Shown piece after piece: positions 28,556-37,692 of a stretch of 64,000 nucleotides of DNA. Under the pieces are notes generated by a model. The model was not told the origin of the DNA, did no database searches, and saw only the letters and a program-made list of their open reading frames with translations. The stretch lies in the NCBI GenBank assembly GCA_021787845.1, contig JAJYLH010000010.1, positions 1-64,000 on the forward strand, read 5' to 3'. The position numbers were made by a program, and so were the translations under genes. Source of the DNA: Myxococcales bacterium (lineage in GTDB: Bacteria; Myxococcota; Myxococcia; Myxococcales; JAJYLH01). How positions within the stretch are numbered: the stretch's first letter is position 1; every line of letters begins with the position of its first letter.

Positions 28556-29601
28556 GCGGTTCCCCGCGGGCGTGCGAAGCGCCGGACGACCGCGTCGAGG
28601 GCAGAAGCGTCGCCGATCACCTCGACCTCCATCGCGAGCGCACGCCATCGGTCGGGGCTCGCGAGCGGCTGGAGGCGGACCGCGTCCTTCTCTGTGGTAA
28701 CCAGGATCCCTGCTGCCTGGCGCTCGAGCGCCGCGACCTCGGCGGGCGTGAATCGGTGATGATCGCCGAATGCATGATGGCGATCGATCGATGCGCCGAG
28801 CGCGCGCAACGCCGCGGCGAACTCCTCCGGCCGCGCGATGCCGCTGACCGCGACGATCGGCCGGTGGCGCAGGGCAGCGAGCGGTTCCTGGGGCGCCAGG
28901 TCGAGGCCGGCGAGCGAGGTCGCGACGTACCGGCTGCGCACCAGCGGCTTCTCGAGAAGCTCGGCGGGAGGCTCGGCGGAGGCGCTCTCGCACCGCGTGA
29001 GCCAGGCGAGGGTGGCTCGGCGCGCTTGCGACGCCGGTTCGCGCAACGGGCCCGCGGGCAGCAGCCGCCGGTTGCCGAAGCCGAGCGTGGAATCGACGAC
29101 CAGGATGTCTTCGTCGCGGGCGAGCATGTGGTGCGAGAAGCCGTCGTCGAGGAGGGCGATGTCCACCTGGAGCGCTTTCGCCCTACAAGCGGCCTCGGCG
29201 CGATTCTCCGCCGCGATGACGACGAGCCCCGGGAGCTTTCGGGCGAGCCACACCGGCTCGTCACCGCCGTCGCTCGCGGACACGGCGCACGTCGCGCCAT
29301 CCGATACCACGACGAGCCCGTGCGACGACCGGCCGTAGCCGCGCGAGAGAACCGCGACCGCGAGGCCCGCCCGCATCAGCCGGCGCGCGAGCTCGAGCGT
29401 CACCGGCGTCTTCCCGGCGCCCCCCGCGACCAGGTTGCCGACGGACACGATCGGCAGCTCCGCTCTCGCCCGCCGAAACGCGCCAGACGCGACCAACCCG
29501 CGGTGCGCCCGCGCGCCCAGCCCGTACGCCCACGACAGCGGGGTCAGCGCCGCTGAGAGCAGGGGCGCTTCCCCTCGCCATGCGCGGGCGAGCGTCGACA
29601 T
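28552..29601 (-). CDS. lpxK: Tetraacyldisaccharide 4'-kinase
   Basis: About 349 residues. It phosphorylates the 4' position of the lipid A disaccharide to give lipid IVA, at the inner-membrane face. The Walker A is GNLVAGGAGKTPVT. Conserved ALLDDGFSHHMLARDEDILVVD and the C-terminal DHHRFTPAEV and LVTTEKDAVRL are present. The ATG at 29601 is preferred; a GTG one codon earlier is possible and no strong ribosome site is visible. It lies 160 bp after waaA and overlaps the acyltransferase gene. Confidence 0.95.
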   Translation of the reverse strand: MSTLARAWRGEAPLLSAALTPLSWAYGLGARAHRGLVASGAFRRARAELPIVSVGNLVAGGAGKTPVTLELARRLMRAGLAVAVLSRGYGRSSHGLVVVSDGATCAVSASDGGDEPVWLARKLPGLVVIAAENRAEAACRAKALQVDIALLDDGFSHHMLARDEDILVVDSTLGFGNRRLLPAGPLREPASQARRATLAWLTRCESASAEPPAELLEKPLVRSRYVATSLAGLDLAPQEPLAALRHRPIVAVSGIARPEEFAAALRALGASIDRHHAFGDHHRFTPAEVAALERQAAGILVTTEKDAVRLQPLASPDRWRALAMEVEVIGDASALDAVVRRFARPRGTA

Positions 29602-29761
29602 CACTCGCGCCCGTTCCGCTTTGAAGCAGGCCAGGACCGCTCATCCTGAGCGCGCCAGGAGCCTGAGCCCTGCCGACGATGCCCCGCGCTCATCCCTCGA
29701 CGGCGCTCGGGAGGAACAGAACCCGCCGACGCGGCGCGCCCCGAACCGTGCAGCCCCGACA

Positions 29762-31048
29762 TCACGCGGCCTTCGCCGAGCCGCGCGGCTTCGGCAGCAG
29801 CTTCGCGATGAGCTTCGCGTCGCGCAGGCTGGCACCGCTCACCGACGACACCGCGCGCCGGGCGAGCTTGCCGAGCTCGACGAGCTGTTCCGGCTTGGAG
29901 AGCAGCTCCCGTGCGACGCTGACCAGGTGGGTGCCGTCCTTCACCTGGATGCCGCCGCGCCCGACCAGCACCTGCACGCTGTCGTGAAAATTCTCCATGT
30001 GCGGGCCGAAGAGCACCGCTTTCCCACAGGCCGCGGGCTCGACGATGTTCTGCCCGCCGCGGTCGGTGAACGAGCCGCCGACGAAGACCAGCGACGCGAG
30101 CCGGTAGGCGGCGACCAGCTCGCCGATGGTGTCCAGGACGATCACCGGCGCCCGGGTCGGCGCCTTCGACGACCTGAGCGACACTTCGAGCCCGCGCTGG
30201 GCGGCGAGCGCGGTCACCCGCTGGACCCGCTCCAGATAGCGCGGCGCGATGGCGAGCCGCAGCCGGGGCGTCTCGCGTTTGAGCTCGACGAACGCGTCGA
30301 GCAGCACCGCTTCCTCTCCCTCGTGCGTCGAGCCGGCCACCCAGAGCAGGTCGCCGGGCTGGAGCAGGAAGGCCCTCGCCAGCGCTTCCGTGGAGCTCTG
30401 GGCGGTCGAGAGCAGGAGCGCGTCGAACTTGGTGTTGCCGGTGACGATGACGCGCTTCGGAGGGGCCCCGAGGGTGAGCGCGCGCTCGCGTTCGGCGTCT
30501 TCGCGCATCAAGAGGAGGTCGAATTGCCGGAGGACGTTGCCGATCAGCCGGAACAGCCGCCGGTAGCTCCGGACGTTGCGCTCGGAGAAGCGTCCGTTCG
30601 TCAGGACGATGCGCCCGCCGCGTTTCTTCACCGCGCGAATCAGGTTCGGCCAGACCTCGGTGTACTCGAGCACCAGCACGTCCGGGCGGATGGCGCGCAC
30701 CGCGGCGTGGGTGGAGAACGGCAGGTCGTAGGGGACGAAGGTCATCGCGTCGGCGTCGGCAAAGCGGGTCTTCGCGATCGCCTCGCCGGAGTTGGTCATC
30801 GTCGAGACGATGGTGACCACCTCCGGCCGCAGCCGCTTGAGCTCGCGATGAATCGGGAGCAGCGCCAGGAGGTCGCCGGCCGAGGCGCCGTGCAGCCAGA
30901 CGCGCGGACCCGCGCGGCCGGTGAGAAAGTCCGGTGGGTAGCGGCCCAGCCGCCGGGCGACACCGCCGCGGAGCTTCGGGTGGAGGACCAGCACCGGCCA
31001 CGCGATCGCGAAGAGCAGCAGGCTAGCGACAGCGTAAACGAAGGGCAT
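29762..31048 (-). CDS. waaA: Kdo transferase (WaaA/KdtA) with a Glu-to-Asp change in the active site
   Basis: About 428 residues, GT30 family. It transfers Kdo from CMP-Kdo to lipid IVA. An N-terminal membrane helix precedes the acceptor motif. There the usual SVGE-type sequence reads HGASAGDLLAL, so D59 stands where the catalytic-base glutamate is expected. The rest is typical: VLVLEYTEVWPNLI, VTGNTKFDALL, WVAGSTHEGEE, FVGGSFTDRGGQN.EPAA. The ATG at 31048 lies just after the msbA stop; a TTG overlapping it by 4 bp is an alternative start. Confidence 0.94.
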   Translation of the reverse strand: MPFVYAVASLLLFAIAWPVLVLHPKLRGGVARRLGRYPPDFLTGRAGPRVWLHGASAGDLLALLPIHRELKRLRPEVVTIVSTMTNSGEAIAKTRFADADAMTFVPYDLPFSTHAAVRAIRPDVLVLEYTEVWPNLIRAVKKRGGRIVLTNGRFSERNVRSYRRLFRLIGNVLRQFDLLLMREDAERERALTLGAPPKRVIVTGNTKFDALLLSTAQSSTEALARAFLLQPGDLLWVAGSTHEGEEAVLLDAFVELKRETPRLRLAIAPRYLERVQRVTALAAQRGLEVSLRSSKAPTRAPVIVLDTIGELVAAYRLASLVFVGGSFTDRGGQNIVEPAACGKAVLFGPHMENFHDSVQVLVGRGGIQVKDGTHLVSVARELLSKPEQLVELGKLARRAVSSVSGASLRDAKLIAKLLPKPRGSAKAA

Positions 31049-31056
31049 CAGGGCTC

Positions 31057-32886
31057 TCAAGCCTCGGCAGCGGACCTGGCCTCCATCGGCCCGCCGCTGG
31101 CGATGGCGAGCATCCGCGCGTATTCGCCGCCGGCCTCGACCAGGCGGCCGTGGGTGCCCTCCTCGATGATGCGGCCTTCCATCAACACCACGATCCGGTC
31201 GGCGCGGCGGATGGTCGACAGCCGGTGGGCGACGACCAGGACCGTCCGGTCCTCCATCAACCGCTCGAGGGCGCGCTGCACCTCGGCTTCGCTCTCGCTG
31301 TCCAGGGAGCTGGTCGCCTCGTCGAGAATCAGAATCGGCGCGTCCTTGAGAATCGCCCGGGCGATGGCGAGCCGCTGCCGCTGGCCGCCGGAAAGGGTGA
31401 CGCCCTTCTCGCCGATGCGCGTGTCGTAGCCGTGGGGCAGCGCCAGGATGAAATCGTGCGCGTCGGCCGCCCGCGCGGCGCGTTCGATCTCCTCGCTCGT
31501 CGCTCCCGGCCGGCCGTAGGCGATGTTCGCCGCGACCGATTCGTTGAAGAGCAGCGTCTCCTGCGTCACCACCGCGATCTGCGACCGCAGGCTCTTGAGC
31601 GTCATCGCCTTCAGGTCGACGCCGTCGATCGAGAGGCGGCCTTCGGTCGCGTCGTAGAAGCGCGGCACCAGGTTGACGAGCGAGGTCTTCCCCGCGCCGC
31701 TGGGGCCGACGAGCGCGACCACCTCGCCTTTCTTCACGGTGAGGTCGATGCCGGAGAGCACCCGCCGTGGCTGCCCATCTTCACCGGTGTAGTCGAGCGA
31801 GACCGCTTCCAGGGAGAGCGCGCGGGCGAGGGGCGGCACCTCGCGGGCGCCGGGCAGGTCGGTGATGTCGTTCTGCGCGTCCAAGAGCTCGTAGATGCGG
31901 TCCGCGCCGGCGAGGCCCTGCATCATGAAGTTGCCGACCCGGCCGAGCGACTTGGCCGGCTGGATCATCAGCATCACGGTGGCGACGAAGCTCATCAGCG
32001 TCCGCCCGTCGAGGGCGTGCGCGTTCATCGCGTGGCCGGCGTAGGCGACCGCCGCGGAAAAGCCGACGACCGCCAGTACCTCCATCGTCGGCGTCGAGGT
32101 CCCGCGGATGAGCAGGCTCTTGCGCATGGTCCGGATGTAGCGCTGCACCGCTGCCGAGAAGCGCTCCCGCTCCTTGTCTTCCATCGCGAACGCCTGCACC
32201 ACCCGAATGCTCTGCAGCGCCTCGTGGGTCGTCTGCATCACCTCGCTGATCGCCTCGTTCGATTTCACCGTGATGCGCTTGAGCGACCTGGCGAAGCGCA
32301 CGACCGGGACGATCATCAGCGGCAGCGCGCCAAAGGCGATCAGCGCGAGCCGCCAGTCGAGCCAGAACGCCTCGCCCAACAGAACCAGCACCTGCAACGT
32401 GTCGCGGCCGTAGCTCGCGAGCGCCCAGACGATGGCGTACTCGATGGACTGCACGTCGAGGCCGACGCGCGAGTAGAGGTCGGCGGTGTGGCGCTTCGCG
32501 TAGAACGACGGCGAGAGCGAGACGAGCTTCGAGAAGACGTCGCGGCGCAGGTCGGCGACCACGTCCTGGCCGACGGTGCCCATCAGGTAGAACTGGCCGG
32601 CGTAGCTCAGGCCCTTGACGAGCGCGATGACGACGATGACGACCGGCAGCGCCATCAGGACGGTGGCGCGGTCGACATGGGAAGGGCTGAAGCTCGGCAG
32701 GACCGCTGCTACGGTCGACGGAATCGCGAGCTTCCAGTCGCCGGTGACGAGGAATGCCAGCACCGGGCCGACGAGGAACGCGTAGGCCGCGGTGGTCAGC
32801 GCGAGCAGAATCATGCACGCGAACGCCCACCCGACGCGCAGGCGGTAGGGCTTCAGGTAAGCGAGCAGGCGTCGGTAGCGGTTCAT
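31057..32886 (-). CDS. msbA: Lipid A export ATP-binding/permease protein
   Basis: About 609 residues: six membrane helices then one ATPase domain, a half-transporter that works as a homodimer. It flips lipid A-core across the inner membrane. Walker A is GPSGAGKTSL, Q-loop VVTQETLLFNESV, signature [13 protein letters not shown], Walker B ILILDEATSSLDSESE and switch VVAHRLSTIRRAD. Position between lpxB and waaA supports the lipid A assignment over other exporters of this family. Confidence 0.94.
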   Translation of the reverse strand: MNRYRRLLAYLKPYRLRVGWAFACMILLALTTAAYAFLVGPVLAFLVTGDWKLAIPSTVAAVLPSFSPSHVDRATVLMALPVVIVVIALVKGLSYAGQFYLMGTVGQDVVADLRRDVFSKLVSLSPSFYAKRHTADLYSRVGLDVQSIEYAIVWALASYGRDTLQVLVLLGEAFWLDWRLALIAFGALPLMIVPVVRFARSLKRITVKSNEAISEVMQTTHEALQSIRVVQAFAMEDKERERFSAAVQRYIRTMRKSLLIRGTSTPTMEVLAVVGFSAAVAYAGHAMNAHALDGRTLMSFVATVMLMIQPAKSLGRVGNFMMQGLAGADRIYELLDAQNDITDLPGAREVPPLARALSLEAVSLDYTGEDGQPRRVLSGIDLTVKKGEVVALVGPSGAGKTSLVNLVPRFYDATEGRLSIDGVDLKAMTLKSLRSQIAVVTQETLLFNESVAANIAYGRPGATSEEIERAARAADAHDFILALPHGYDTRIGEKGVTLSGGQRQRLAIARAILKDAPILILDEATSSLDSESEAEVQRALERLMEDRTVLVVAHRLSTIRRADRIVVLMEGRIIEEGTHGRLVEAGGEYARMLAIASGGPMEARSAAEA

Positions 32887-32916
32887 CGCAAAGTCAGCCG
32901 CGCGGGCCGGCGCATT

Positions 32917-34074
32917 CTAGCGGGCGAGAGCGGCGGGCGCGCCGGAAAGCAGCCGGTCGAGCACCACGTTCGCGACCCGGTCCGACGCGCCCGGCGTTCC
33001 CAGGCTCGCCCGCACCCGCGACAGCTTCTCCTTCATCGCCGCCCGTTCGGCGGTCGCGGTCAAGAGCGGCAACGCGCGCGCGGCGAGCGAGTCGGCGGTC
33101 ACCGCCCGCTGCACCAGCTCCGGCACCACCTCGGCGCCCTCGAGGATGTTCGGGAGCGCGATGAACTTCGCGCGCACGAACAGATGGTAGACGAGAGCGG
33201 TCAAGAGGGACACGCGATAGGCGACCACCATCGGTGCCTCGGCGAGGGTCGCCTCCAGGGTGGCAGTCCCGCTCGCGACGATCGCCGCGTCGCAGGCGCC
33301 GAGGAGCTCGCGCGCCTCGCCGTCGAGGAGCCTGGGAGCGAAGCCGCTCTCCTCCGCGAGGCGATCGATCAGCCCGCGCGGAATCGTCGGCGCCACCGGC
33401 AGCGCGACCTCGACCGACGGAACCTCCCGGGCGATGAGCTTCGCCGCGCCGAGCATCGCCGGGAGCAGAGTCGCCACCTCGAACCGCCGCGAGCCAGGCA
33501 GGAGCGCTAGCAGGGGGCCTGCGGATCCCGCGAGTAGCGTCTGGCGCAAATTCGCGATCGTCTCGCGCGGCGGCTCGTGCTCGAGGAGCGGATGGCCGAC
33601 GAAGGTCGCCCGGGCGCCCCGCTCGCGATAGAAGCGCTCTTCGAAGGGAAGGATGCAGCACATCTCGTCGACGTGGCGGGCGACCGTCTTCACCCGCCCC
33701 CGGCGCCAGACCCAGACCGTCGGCGAGACGTAGTAGACGACCCGGACGCCGAGCCGCTTGAGCTTCTTCGCCAGGCGGAGGTTGAAGTCCGGCGCGTCGA
33801 CCAGGAGCGCTGCCTCAGGGCGGCGGCGCTTCGCCAGCTCGACGAGCCCGTCCATCACCTGGAAGATGCGCCGGAGCTTCGGCAACACCTCGCCGATGCC
33901 CATCACGCTCAGCTCGGCGACGTCGAAGAGGGTCTCGACGCCCGCCTCCCGCGCGCGCGCGCCCGCGAGGCCGAAGGCCTGGAGCTCGGGGTCTTTCGCC
34001 CGGAGGGAGCGCACGACGCCCGAGAGCAAGAGGTCGCCCGACGCTTCGCCGCAACTGACGAGGAGAGAGGTCAC
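32917..34074 (-). CDS. lpxB: Lipid A disaccharide synthase
   Basis: About 385 residues, GT19. It joins UDP-2,3-diacylglucosamine and lipid X into the tetraacyl disaccharide. Family landmarks are SCGEASGDLL at the N-terminus, LLVDAPDFNLRLAKK, YYVSPTVWVWRRGR, LLPGSRRFEV and ASGTATLEATLAEAPMVVAYR. The start is a GTG. It is followed 30 bp later by msbA and preceded by lpxI, the enzyme that makes one of its substrates. Confidence 0.95.
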   Translation of the reverse strand: MTSLLVSCGEASGDLLLSGVVRSLRAKDPELQAFGLAGARAREAGVETLFDVAELSVMGIGEVLPKLRRIFQVMDGLVELAKRRRPEAALLVDAPDFNLRLAKKLKRLGVRVVYYVSPTVWVWRRGRVKTVARHVDEMCCILPFEERFYRERGARATFVGHPLLEHEPPRETIANLRQTLLAGSAGPLLALLPGSRRFEVATLLPAMLGAAKLIAREVPSVEVALPVAPTIPRGLIDRLAEESGFAPRLLDGEARELLGACDAAIVASGTATLEATLAEAPMVVAYRVSLLTALVYHLFVRAKFIALPNILEGAEVVPELVQRAVTADSLAARALPLLTATAERAAMKEKLSRVRASLGTPGASDRVANVVLDRLLSGAPAALAR

Positions 34075-34085
34075 GTCAGCGTCCG

Positions 34086-34104
34086 CCGATCGGTCCGATC
34101 GGAC
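34086..34104. repeat. CGATCGG-type palindrome (family C), copy 2
   Basis: CCGATCGGTCCGATCGG in the 84-bp gap between lpxI and lpxB. It interrupts what is otherwise a tightly spaced operon. Confidence 0.55.
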
Positions 34105-34158
34105 GTGAGATGGCCGGCGGCCGCAGGTGACGGCGTCGCCCGCCGGGAACCGGTGCCA

Positions 34159-34983
34159 TCACGCGCTCGGTCCAACGCCGAGGACGACCAAGCCGCCCTT
34201 GTCGGCGAGGCGAATCATCTCGTCGCGGTCGGCGAGGAGGGTCCCGCCCGCTTCCACCGCGAGCACGCTCACCTTGTGCTTCAGGCAGACGCGAACCGTG
34301 CCAGAGCCGGCCGCCGGGAGGTCGAAGCGCTCGTCCTGGCCGGGCTTGACCACCTTCACCACCACCGCGCCCTCGTGCGCGAGGTCCGCCCCACGGGCGA
34401 TGCACGCGTCGGTGCCTTCGATCGCCTCCAGCGCGAGCGGCGCGCGCTCCTTCACCACCACCGTCTGGCCGACGTCGAACTTCCCGAGCCCCTTCGCCAG
34501 GTCGAACCCGTAGCGCACGTCGGAGAGCTGCTCTCCCGTCGGGCGGCAGCGCCCCAGCACTCCTTCTGGCGCCCGCAGCTCGCCAAGGTACGGCGTCGAC
34601 GGGACGATGGCGATGCCGTGCGCCTCCAGCTCTCGCGCGATGGCGCGCAAGAGGTTGTCGTCGGAGCGCACCGCGACCTGCGCGAGCATCCTCAGGCCCC
34701 AAAGGTCCGGCCGGACGCCGGCGAAATACGAAGCCTTGGTGACGCCGCCGAGCAGCACCGCTTCGCGCACTCCCCGCGATTCGAGCGCGTCGATGAGCCG
34801 CCTCACCTGGCCGAGCTTGAGCCAGGTGACGTGCGTCGCGAGCTCGTCGATCTCCCGGTCGGTCTCGCCCTCGTGCGCCACCGCGACCAGCTCGCGCCCG
34901 CTCGCTCGCACCGCGCGCGCGAACGCCAGCGGGAACGCGCCCGACCCGGCAACGAGCCCCATCGGTCCCGAGCCCGAGCTCAT
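34159..34983 (-). CDS. lpxI: UDP-2,3-diacylglucosamine pyrophosphatase, LpxI type
   Basis: About 274 residues. It cleaves UDP-2,3-diacylglucosamine to lipid X, the step done by LpxH in enteric bacteria. The DUF1009-type sequence is clear: GLVAGSGAFPLAFARA at the N-terminus, THVTWLKLGQVRRLIDAL, EAVLLGGVTK, DNLLRAIARELE and the C-terminal GTDACIARGADL and LPAAGSGTV. The ATG at 34983 overlaps the lpxA stop (ATGA). The lpxA-lpxI-lpxB order is the usual setting for LpxI. Confidence 0.94.
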   Translation of the reverse strand: MSSGSGPMGLVAGSGAFPLAFARAVRASGRELVAVAHEGETDREIDELATHVTWLKLGQVRRLIDALESRGVREAVLLGGVTKASYFAGVRPDLWGLRMLAQVAVRSDDNLLRAIARELEAHGIAIVPSTPYLGELRAPEGVLGRCRPTGEQLSDVRYGFDLAKGLGKFDVGQTVVVKERAPLALEAIEGTDACIARGADLAHEGAVVVKVVKPGQDERFDLPAAGSGTVRVCLKHKVSVLAVEAGGTLLADRDEMIRLADKGGLVVLGVGPSA

Positions 34984-35753
34984 CGGGCGATGCCGCGCTC
35001 GGAGTTCTCGATGAACCGGACGAAGTGGTCGATCTCGGGATTGCCGGCGAACTCGGCGTTCACCCGCGCCAGCGCTTCTCGCAGGCCGAGACCGCTTCTG
35101 AAGACCATCTTGTACGCGGCCTTGATGCGCGAAACCGCGTCGGGCGTGAAACCGGCGCGGGTCAGGCCCACCGTGTTCAAGCCCGCGAGCTGCGCACGGT
35201 CTCCTTGAGCGGTGCAATAGGGCGGGATGTCCATCGCCACCATCGAGCCGCCGGAGATGAACGCGTGCCGCCCGATGCGCGCGAATTGGTGGACGCCCGC
35301 GAGCCCGCCGAAGTTGACGTGGTCCTCGACCAGCACGTGGCCGGCGAGCGCGGAGGAGCCCGCGAGCACCACGAAGTCGCCGACCTGGCAGTCGTGGGCG
35401 ACGTGGCTGTTCGCCATCAAGAGGCACGAGGAGCCGACGCGGGTGACGCCCCCCCCTTGAGCGGTGCCGAGGTGCACCGTGGCGAACTCGCGGATGCGGT
35501 TGTGGTCGCCGATGACGAGCTTCGTCGGCTCGCCGGCGTACTTCAGGTCCTGGGGAATCGCACCGAGACAAGCGTGCTGGAAGACGTGGTTGTCGGCGCC
35601 GAGGGTGGTGTCGCCCTCGATCACCGCGTGGGCGCCGATGCGCGTGCGCGCGCCGATTCTCACTTGCGGCCCGACGACCGCGAAGGGTCCGACCTCCACC
35701 GTCGGGTCGAGCTCGGCTCCCGGGAAGATCACCGCCGTCGGATGGATCGCCAT
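34980..35753 (-). CDS. lpxA: Acyl-[ACP]-UDP-N-acetylglucosamine O-acyltransferase
   Basis: About 257 residues. First enzyme of lipid A synthesis: it puts a 3-hydroxyacyl chain on UDP-GlcNAc. Left-handed beta-helix hexapeptide repeats fill the first ~190 residues. Conserved AIPQDLKYAGEPTKL and the catalytic-histidine stretch ANSHVAHDC are present. AGGAG lies before the ATG at 35753; a TTG 21 bp upstream would include that ribosome site and is rejected. fabZ, often found between lpxD and lpxA, is missing here. Confidence 0.95.
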   Translation of the reverse strand: MAIHPTAVIFPGAELDPTVEVGPFAVVGPQVRIGARTRIGAHAVIEGDTTLGADNHVFQHACLGAIPQDLKYAGEPTKLVIGDHNRIREFATVHLGTAQGGGVTRVGSSCLLMANSHVAHDCQVGDFVVLAGSSALAGHVLVEDHVNFGGLAGVHQFARIGRHAFISGGSMVAMDIPPYCTAQGDRAQLAGLNTVGLTRAGFTPDAVSRIKAAYKMVFRSGLGLREALARVNAEFAGNPEIDHFVRFIENSERGIAR

Positions 35754-35780
35754 CGTCTTCTCCTGAAAGCGCAACGCCGA

Positions 35781-35822
35781 GCGGACCGATCCGACGGATC
35801 CGCCCGATCGGTCCGATCGGCC
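35781..35822. repeat. CGATCGG-type palindromic cluster (family C), copy 3
   Basis: GGACCGATCCGACGGATCC and CGATCGGTCCGATCGG lie side by side in the 84-bp gap between lpxD and lpxA, the place where fabZ often sits. Confidence 0.55.
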
Positions 35823-35837
35823 GTGAACAACGGCGCT

Positions 35838-36914
35838 CTAGCCCTCGTCCCCTTCGCCTCGGCCGATGCCGAGCCGGCGCTTGATCTCGCGCAGGTCGCG
35901 CATCATCCGCGGAATCCGCCCGAACGCGAGCGCCGCCCGCCGCCACGCCCTCGCGTCGATGGCCGGCGTGCCGAGCACGGTCGCGCCCGCCTCGACGTCG
36001 CCCATCGCGCCGCTCTGCGCGCCTAGCCTCGCGAGGTCCCCGACGCGCACGTGCCCGATGACCCCGACCTGGCCGCCCATCATCACCCCGGTCCCGACGA
36101 CGGTCGACCCGGCGATGCCCGTCTGCGCCGCGAGCAGGCACATCGGCCCCAGCTTCACGTTGTGGGCGAGCTGGACCAGGTTGTCGACCTTGCTCCCGTG
36201 GCCGACCACGGTCTCGCCCAGGGTCGCCCGGTCGACGCAGGTGTTCGCGCCCAGCTCGACGTCGTCTTCGAGACGCGCGATGCCGGCCTGCGGGACTTTG
36301 CGGTGAACGGGACCGCTTCCGTCCCCTTCGGGGTCGAAGGCGAAGCCGAAGCCGTCGGCGCCGACGACGACGCCCGGATGGAGAATGCAGCGCGCCCCGA
36401 CCTCGCAGCGGTCGCGCACGACGACGTGCGGCCAGAGCACGGAGCCGGCGCCGATGCGGGCGTCTTCGCCGACGTAAGCGAACGACCGGATCCAGGCGCC
36501 GGGGCCCACCTGCGCGCCCGCCTGGACCACCGCGAGCGCCTCGACGCGGGCGGTCGGGTCGACGCTTGCCTCCGGGTCGACGACGGCGCGGGGGTCGATG
36601 CCCGGCTCGGGGCGCGGCGGGGGGTGAAAGCGGGTCGAGATCTTCGCGAAGGCCGCGTAGGGCGAGGCGTGCACGAGGAGCGCCCGGCCCGCGAGCTCAG
36701 GGAAAGCGGCGTCGCCCGGCGAGAGCACGATGGCGCCCGCGCGGGTCGTCTTGAGGAGCTTGCGGTAGCTGGGGTTCGCGTAGAACGCGACCTCGGCCGG
36801 CCCGGCCTCATCGAGGGGAGCGACACCGGTGACGCCGTGCTCCGGGATCCCGCCCTGAAGCCGGGCGCCGCACAGCGCGGCCAACTCGCCGAGCGTGCTG
36901 CCGGTCGCGGTCAC
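35838..36914 (-). CDS. lpxD: UDP-3-O-acylglucosamine N-acyltransferase
   Basis: About 358 residues. It adds the N-linked 3-hydroxyacyl chain in lipid A synthesis. A uridine-binding N-terminal domain (VAPLDEAGPAEVAFYANPSY) is followed by the hexapeptide beta-helix. The catalytic histidine lies in VDNLVQLAHNVKLG, and GADGFGFAFD is conserved. The GTG at 36914 overlaps the ompH stop (GTGA), so the two are coupled. Confidence 0.94.
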   Translation of the reverse strand: MTATGSTLGELAALCGARLQGGIPEHGVTGVAPLDEAGPAEVAFYANPSYRKLLKTTRAGAIVLSPGDAAFPELAGRALLVHASPYAAFAKISTRFHPPPRPEPGIDPRAVVDPEASVDPTARVEALAVVQAGAQVGPGAWIRSFAYVGEDARIGAGSVLWPHVVVRDRCEVGARCILHPGVVVGADGFGFAFDPEGDGSGPVHRKVPQAGIARLEDDVELGANTCVDRATLGETVVGHGSKVDNLVQLAHNVKLGPMCLLAAQTGIAGSTVVGTGVMMGGQVGVIGHVRVGDLARLGAQSGAMGDVEAGATVLGTPAIDARAWRRAALAFGRIPRMMRDLREIKRRLGIGRGEGDEG

Positions 36915-37486
36915 GGGCGCTTGCCGTGCCTCGGGTGCGCGGCCTTCTTGCCGCCGTTGTAGCGGAGGTTGTAGCGACGGATCAGCTCGTTGGTCAGGTC
37001 GTCGGCGGGCGGGGCGTAGAAGAGGCCGGCCTCGTTCTTCTCGAACACCAGCGTGTAGCCGTCCTGCTGGGCGACCTCCTTCACGACCGGCTGCAGCTTG
37101 GTGATGAGGTCGGCGAGGACCTTCTGCTCGCGGTCCGAGAGCTGCTGCTGGAGGCTCATGTAGAGCTTTTGCGCGGCGGCCATCTTCTCGGCGATTTCTT
37201 CCTGCGCCTGCTGCTTGGCGTCGTCGCTCATCACCGGCGCGGTCTCCTTGTACTTCTCCTCGAGTTGGTCGATCTGCGCCTTCTGCTCGTCGAGCTGCTT
37301 CTGCTTCGCCTTGAAGTCGGCCTCCAGGCGGCCCTTGGCGACCTTGGCGTCGTGGACCTCGGCGAGGATGCGCTTGACGTCGAAGTAGCCGACGCGGGTC
37401 TTGGCCTGGGAAACGCGGGCGCATGCGACCGAGGCGACCAGGGCGCCCAGCCCGAGCCAACGGCGATCGAACGAACGGGAAAACAT
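36911..37486 (-). CDS. OmpH/Skp family periplasmic chaperone
   Basis: About 191 residues. A signal peptide (LGALVASVACARVSQA) is followed by the short VGYFDVKRIL strand and a long charged coiled coil with many Gln/Lys/Glu (about residues 50-140), the arms of the Skp jellyfish trimer. It escorts unfolded outer-membrane proteins to BamA, whose gene lies just upstream. The ATG at 37486 has GAGGAG upstream. A C-terminal basic tail (GGKKAAHPRHGKRP) is longer than in Skp. Confidence 0.88.
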   Translation of the reverse strand: MFSRSFDRRWLGLGALVASVACARVSQAKTRVGYFDVKRILAEVHDAKVAKGRLEADFKAKQKQLDEQKAQIDQLEEKYKETAPVMSDDAKQQAQEEIAEKMAAAQKLYMSLQQQLSDREQKVLADLITKLQPVVKEVAQQDGYTLVFEKNEAGLFYAPPADDLTNELIRRYNLRYNGGKKAAHPRHGKRP

Positions 37487-37692
37487 CACGGAGGCTCCTC
37501 GCCGGGCGTCCTCTGACGGCGATGGGCCTTGGGACGAAGGGAAGGGGCCCGGCGCGCGAAGAAGAACCGGTCGCGGCCGCGAACCCTTTCGCGCCCGGAC
37601 CGAAAAAGCGGGCGGACCCTAGCGGCGGGGCGGCGGCGCTGTCAAGGCGCCCGCGAAGGGGGTACGCGCGAGCGCCCGACCGGCCTCGGCGT

